NCBI GenBank assembly: GCA_001692895.1 | Contig: KV748206.1 | Location: 1,746,662 to 1,810,661 of the forward strand | Reading direction: 5' to 3' | DNA: 64,000 bases | Source: Cenococcum geophilum 1.58 | Lineage: Eukaryota > Ascomycota > Dothideomycetes > Gloniales > Gloniaceae | In this document: piece after piece, positions 61,790 to 64,000 of the stretch | Layout: each line of letters opens with the position of its first letter | How positions within the stretch are numbered: the stretch's first letter is position 1 | The notes under the pieces: generated by a model | What the model was told of the DNA's origin: nothing | The model's database searches: none | Seen by the model: the letters and a program-made list of their open reading frames with translations, nothing else | Translations under genes and position numbers: made by a program

Positions 61790-63758
61790 ATGCAGGAGGT
61801 AAAAAGAAACGAAAGCCGCATTACGGGGCCGCTGCTAACCTTTCTGCTTGCAGGATGTCACTGCCCGTCCTATTCCGTCACATCACGCTACGTCCCCAAT
61901 CCAGAATCCAGCTCCAGAGCTGCCGTCGATTCGAACTCCTCAAGAGAATGTTGCTTCGTCCCGTACCCGGGTTTCTCTGCATCCTGCATCGTCACTCTCG
62001 GTTCAGAATGGCGACAGCCTTTCCGTCTCAACGCATAGCCTCGAACCTCCCGACGACATATCATGTCTGAGTACCAGCCCTAGTACACCTCAGGACGGTT
62101 CAGCATCAGACTCGTTGCATAATAGCCTACGTCAAGCGCGCATACGGTGTGCTAAGAAGAACAATCACAAGTTTTTTGTTCCGAACTGCGAGCTCAAAAA
62201 ACAGATCACAATCGAAGCGGTAACAGCTATACTTCAGGCCGTTCTTCCAAGCACGCCTGACGCTTGCGTCAAGGCTTTGGCTAAAACGATATGCGAATCC
62301 GCTCCACGTCTGTTCGCTACCCTCGGATATATCAAGAAGGTACATGAAATCGCCCCGTTGCTAGACGAACAAATCTCCGACAAAGACTTTCCTTTCGAAC
62401 TACGACATCCACAACCGCCTGGGAACCGCTACGCTCTACAAGGAAAAGGTGGTAAAGAGATTAAATCTATCACACAATGGACAGACGAAGACTCTGAGGA
62501 GTTTCATAAGTGCCAATGGTGGATGAATGCTCCCGTATTCAAGGAAGGGGCCCATTACAACCTTGATGACAACGCTATGCTGCCTTTCACCAACCGTACC
62601 CCTGTAATCTCGAGAGGAGGATCTAGCAAAGTCTACTTAGCTGAAATCCATCCCTCACATCACAATTTCTCGGGTGTGAAGCGGTCCGACGGAGAAGTAA
62701 GTTAGCCAGTATGTTCCTTAGTCATGTAATATAATATTGAGGTAGTGCAAATCTAGGGATGTTATGTCGCCATTAAGGAACTCGACACGAATAACCCAGA
62801 AGAGGACTTCAAGAAGGAAAACGAATTTTTCAAGACTCTCGCATCAAAACAACACCGACCTCATCGTCATCTAATCAATCTTCTGGCCACCTACCGATGG
62901 AAAGGGAAATACCACCTGGTCCTCCCTCGCGCCGGTGTGAACCTGGAAACCTACTGGCTGAAAACGGAGCCAGACTTTAATGAAGAGACCGTGCGCTGGT
63001 CTCTCAATCAAATGGCTGGTCTAGTCAATGGCCTTTTAGACATTCATGAATGCATGATTCGTACTGCGGCCGGCACCATCCAGGATAGAAAGGGGTCCGG
63101 CTCTAGCATTAGACTCAAACAAGGTGAAGAGAAGTATGGTCGTCATGGCGATATAAAGCCGGAAAACATTCTATGGTTTCCCCCCTCCGCATCGGACGAT
63201 CTAAACGGAATCCTGAAGATTGCAGACTTTGGGTTAGGCAGATTTCATGGAAGAGACACCCGTTCGAACGTGGATTGGAGCAAGATCAAGTCTTCGCCCA
63301 CGTACGAGCCACCAGAGTTGAAACTTCACAAACCTGTTTCACGCGCCTACGATATGTGGAGTCTTGCTTGCATCCTTCTGGAATTTGCTACTTGGATGTT
63401 GGAAGGTCCGAGAGGCCATGAAAACTTCTCCAACTATCGAGGATGCCCCGACAGCAACCCGGACTTTCGGGAACTCAGTAATGATGAATTCTTCACTATG
63501 GTCGACAGATCCCATACAAAGGCTGTAGTCCGTGAAAGTGTGGTCGAATGGGTAGTCCAGCTCCATCGACACAAGAGCTGTTCTGCTTTTATTCATGACC
63601 TGCTGGATTTGATAATGGGGCATCTACTTGTCATAAACCCGGCGGATCGCTACGGTGCTGTCCGATTAGATCAAGAATTCCAATCCTTTCAGGAAAAGGC
63701 GAAGGACTCGGAGTACCTCGTTAAGCCAGTACCATCACCAGCACCAGCACTACACTAG
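61790..63758 (+). CDS. Ser/Thr protein kinase, three exons (start uncertain)
   Basis: Exon 61854-62696 follows an intron 61799-61853 (branch gctaacc, acceptor cttgcag). The next intron, 62697-62756 (gtaagt..atctag), joins in phase to 62757-63758. The nearest in-frame ATG is 61790; an earlier start near 61730 is possible. Length is about 617 residues. The N-terminal 140 residues are Ser/Pro-rich and disordered, then a helical region follows (KKQITIEAVTAILQAVLP). The kinase domain shows every landmark: GGSSKVY glycine loop, YVAIKEL lysine, HGDIKPENIL (about residue 414), IADFGLGRF (about 441), SSPTYEPPE and YDMWSLACILLE. It therefore looks catalytically competent. HGD replaces HRD. It is a fungal-specific kinase type often found in accessory regions; its partner is unknown. 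Confidence 0.8.
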
Positions 63759-64000
63759 ACAACGGCGTCAAGGTCCAAGGAATGTCTTCGGACAATCGAG
63801 AAACAAGACCTATTGCCCATCCTACAGCTAACATCTCAAGTCCAAGAGCACGACTTGGAACAGGAAAGAGCAACTTCGGATATCGACGTGCAGGTGTCGG
63901 AGAATACCATGTAAAGTCAAAGACGCAGCCAGATCCACAAGCTCCACAAGAAATTTCAGTGTAGGAGTAATGCTGGACTCGCTGCGGTTGGTCTCAAGTG
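63759..64000. other. Window end: no gene assigned
   Basis: A 60-codon frame from ATG 63782 (MSSDNRETRPIAHPTANISS) to 63964 is Ser/Arg/Pro-rich with no domain. It may be the kinase 3' untranslated region or the start of a gene continuing to the right. Confidence 0.3.

Noticed and set aside
61570..62070. 166-codon frame overlapping the start of the Ser/Thr kinase
   Set aside because: It runs through the intron 61799-61853 and conflicts with the in-phase kinase exon; no domain seen.
1..64000. tRNA or rRNA genes
   Set aside because: I looked for cloverleaf-like A and B box sequence and rRNA-like blocks by eye and saw none; a tRNA scan would be needed to exclude them.

Overview
The window looks like a chromosome segment of a filamentous ascomycete (Pezizomycotina). 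Short spliced genes carry GT-AG introns of about 45-105 bases, often with a CTAAC-type branch site. Long AT-rich blocks of transposons are riddled with C-to-T and G-to-A changes, the signature of repeat-induced point mutation (RIP). Fungus-specific families are present: a FunK1 kinase, a DUF7924-like protein and a CorA-like membrane protein. A FunK1-rich, isochore-bearing group such as Onygenales would fit, but the species cannot be named from this sequence.

Layout. 1-3950: 3' part of a RIP-mutated Tad1-type LINE. 3951-7604: fragments of two Ty3/Gypsy elements (here Gypsy-4 and Gypsy-5). 7605-28608: a three-deep nest on the minus strand, Gypsy-1 containing Gypsy-2 (8780-23311) containing Gypsy-3 (14275-22225). 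Each has paired LTRs and a perfect 5-bp target duplication (gctta, gttct, attat). 28899-35176: a GC-normal gene island, all on the minus strand, with a DUF7924/PD-(D/E)XK-like protein, a 330-bp MITE, a SAM-like protein and a FunK1 kinase. 36793-57078: a histidyl-tRNA synthetase pseudogene split by a hAT transposon (37157-55922; 8-bp duplication cctatgat). The hAT holds Gypsy-6 (38155-53980), which holds Gypsy-7 (45562-53348); both of these have the duplication tttgt. 57079-64000: a second GC-normal island with gene fragments, a CorA-like gene and a Ser/Thr kinase.

Reading it together. The two transposon blocks are dead: the RT and transposase frames are full of stops, and several RT active sites read YLNN, YLDN or YLND instead of YLDD. 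Target duplications give a clear order of events: HisRS copy, then hAT, then Gypsy-6, then Gypsy-7; and separately Gypsy-5, Gypsy-1, Gypsy-2, Gypsy-3. The genes between them are accessory in character (kinases, a nuclease-like protein, a SAM-like protein, a CorA-like channel-type protein), and several show fresh damage. The DUF7924-like / SAM-like / FunK1 trio is the best candidate for an undescribed functional module, but that is inference from proximity and family type only.
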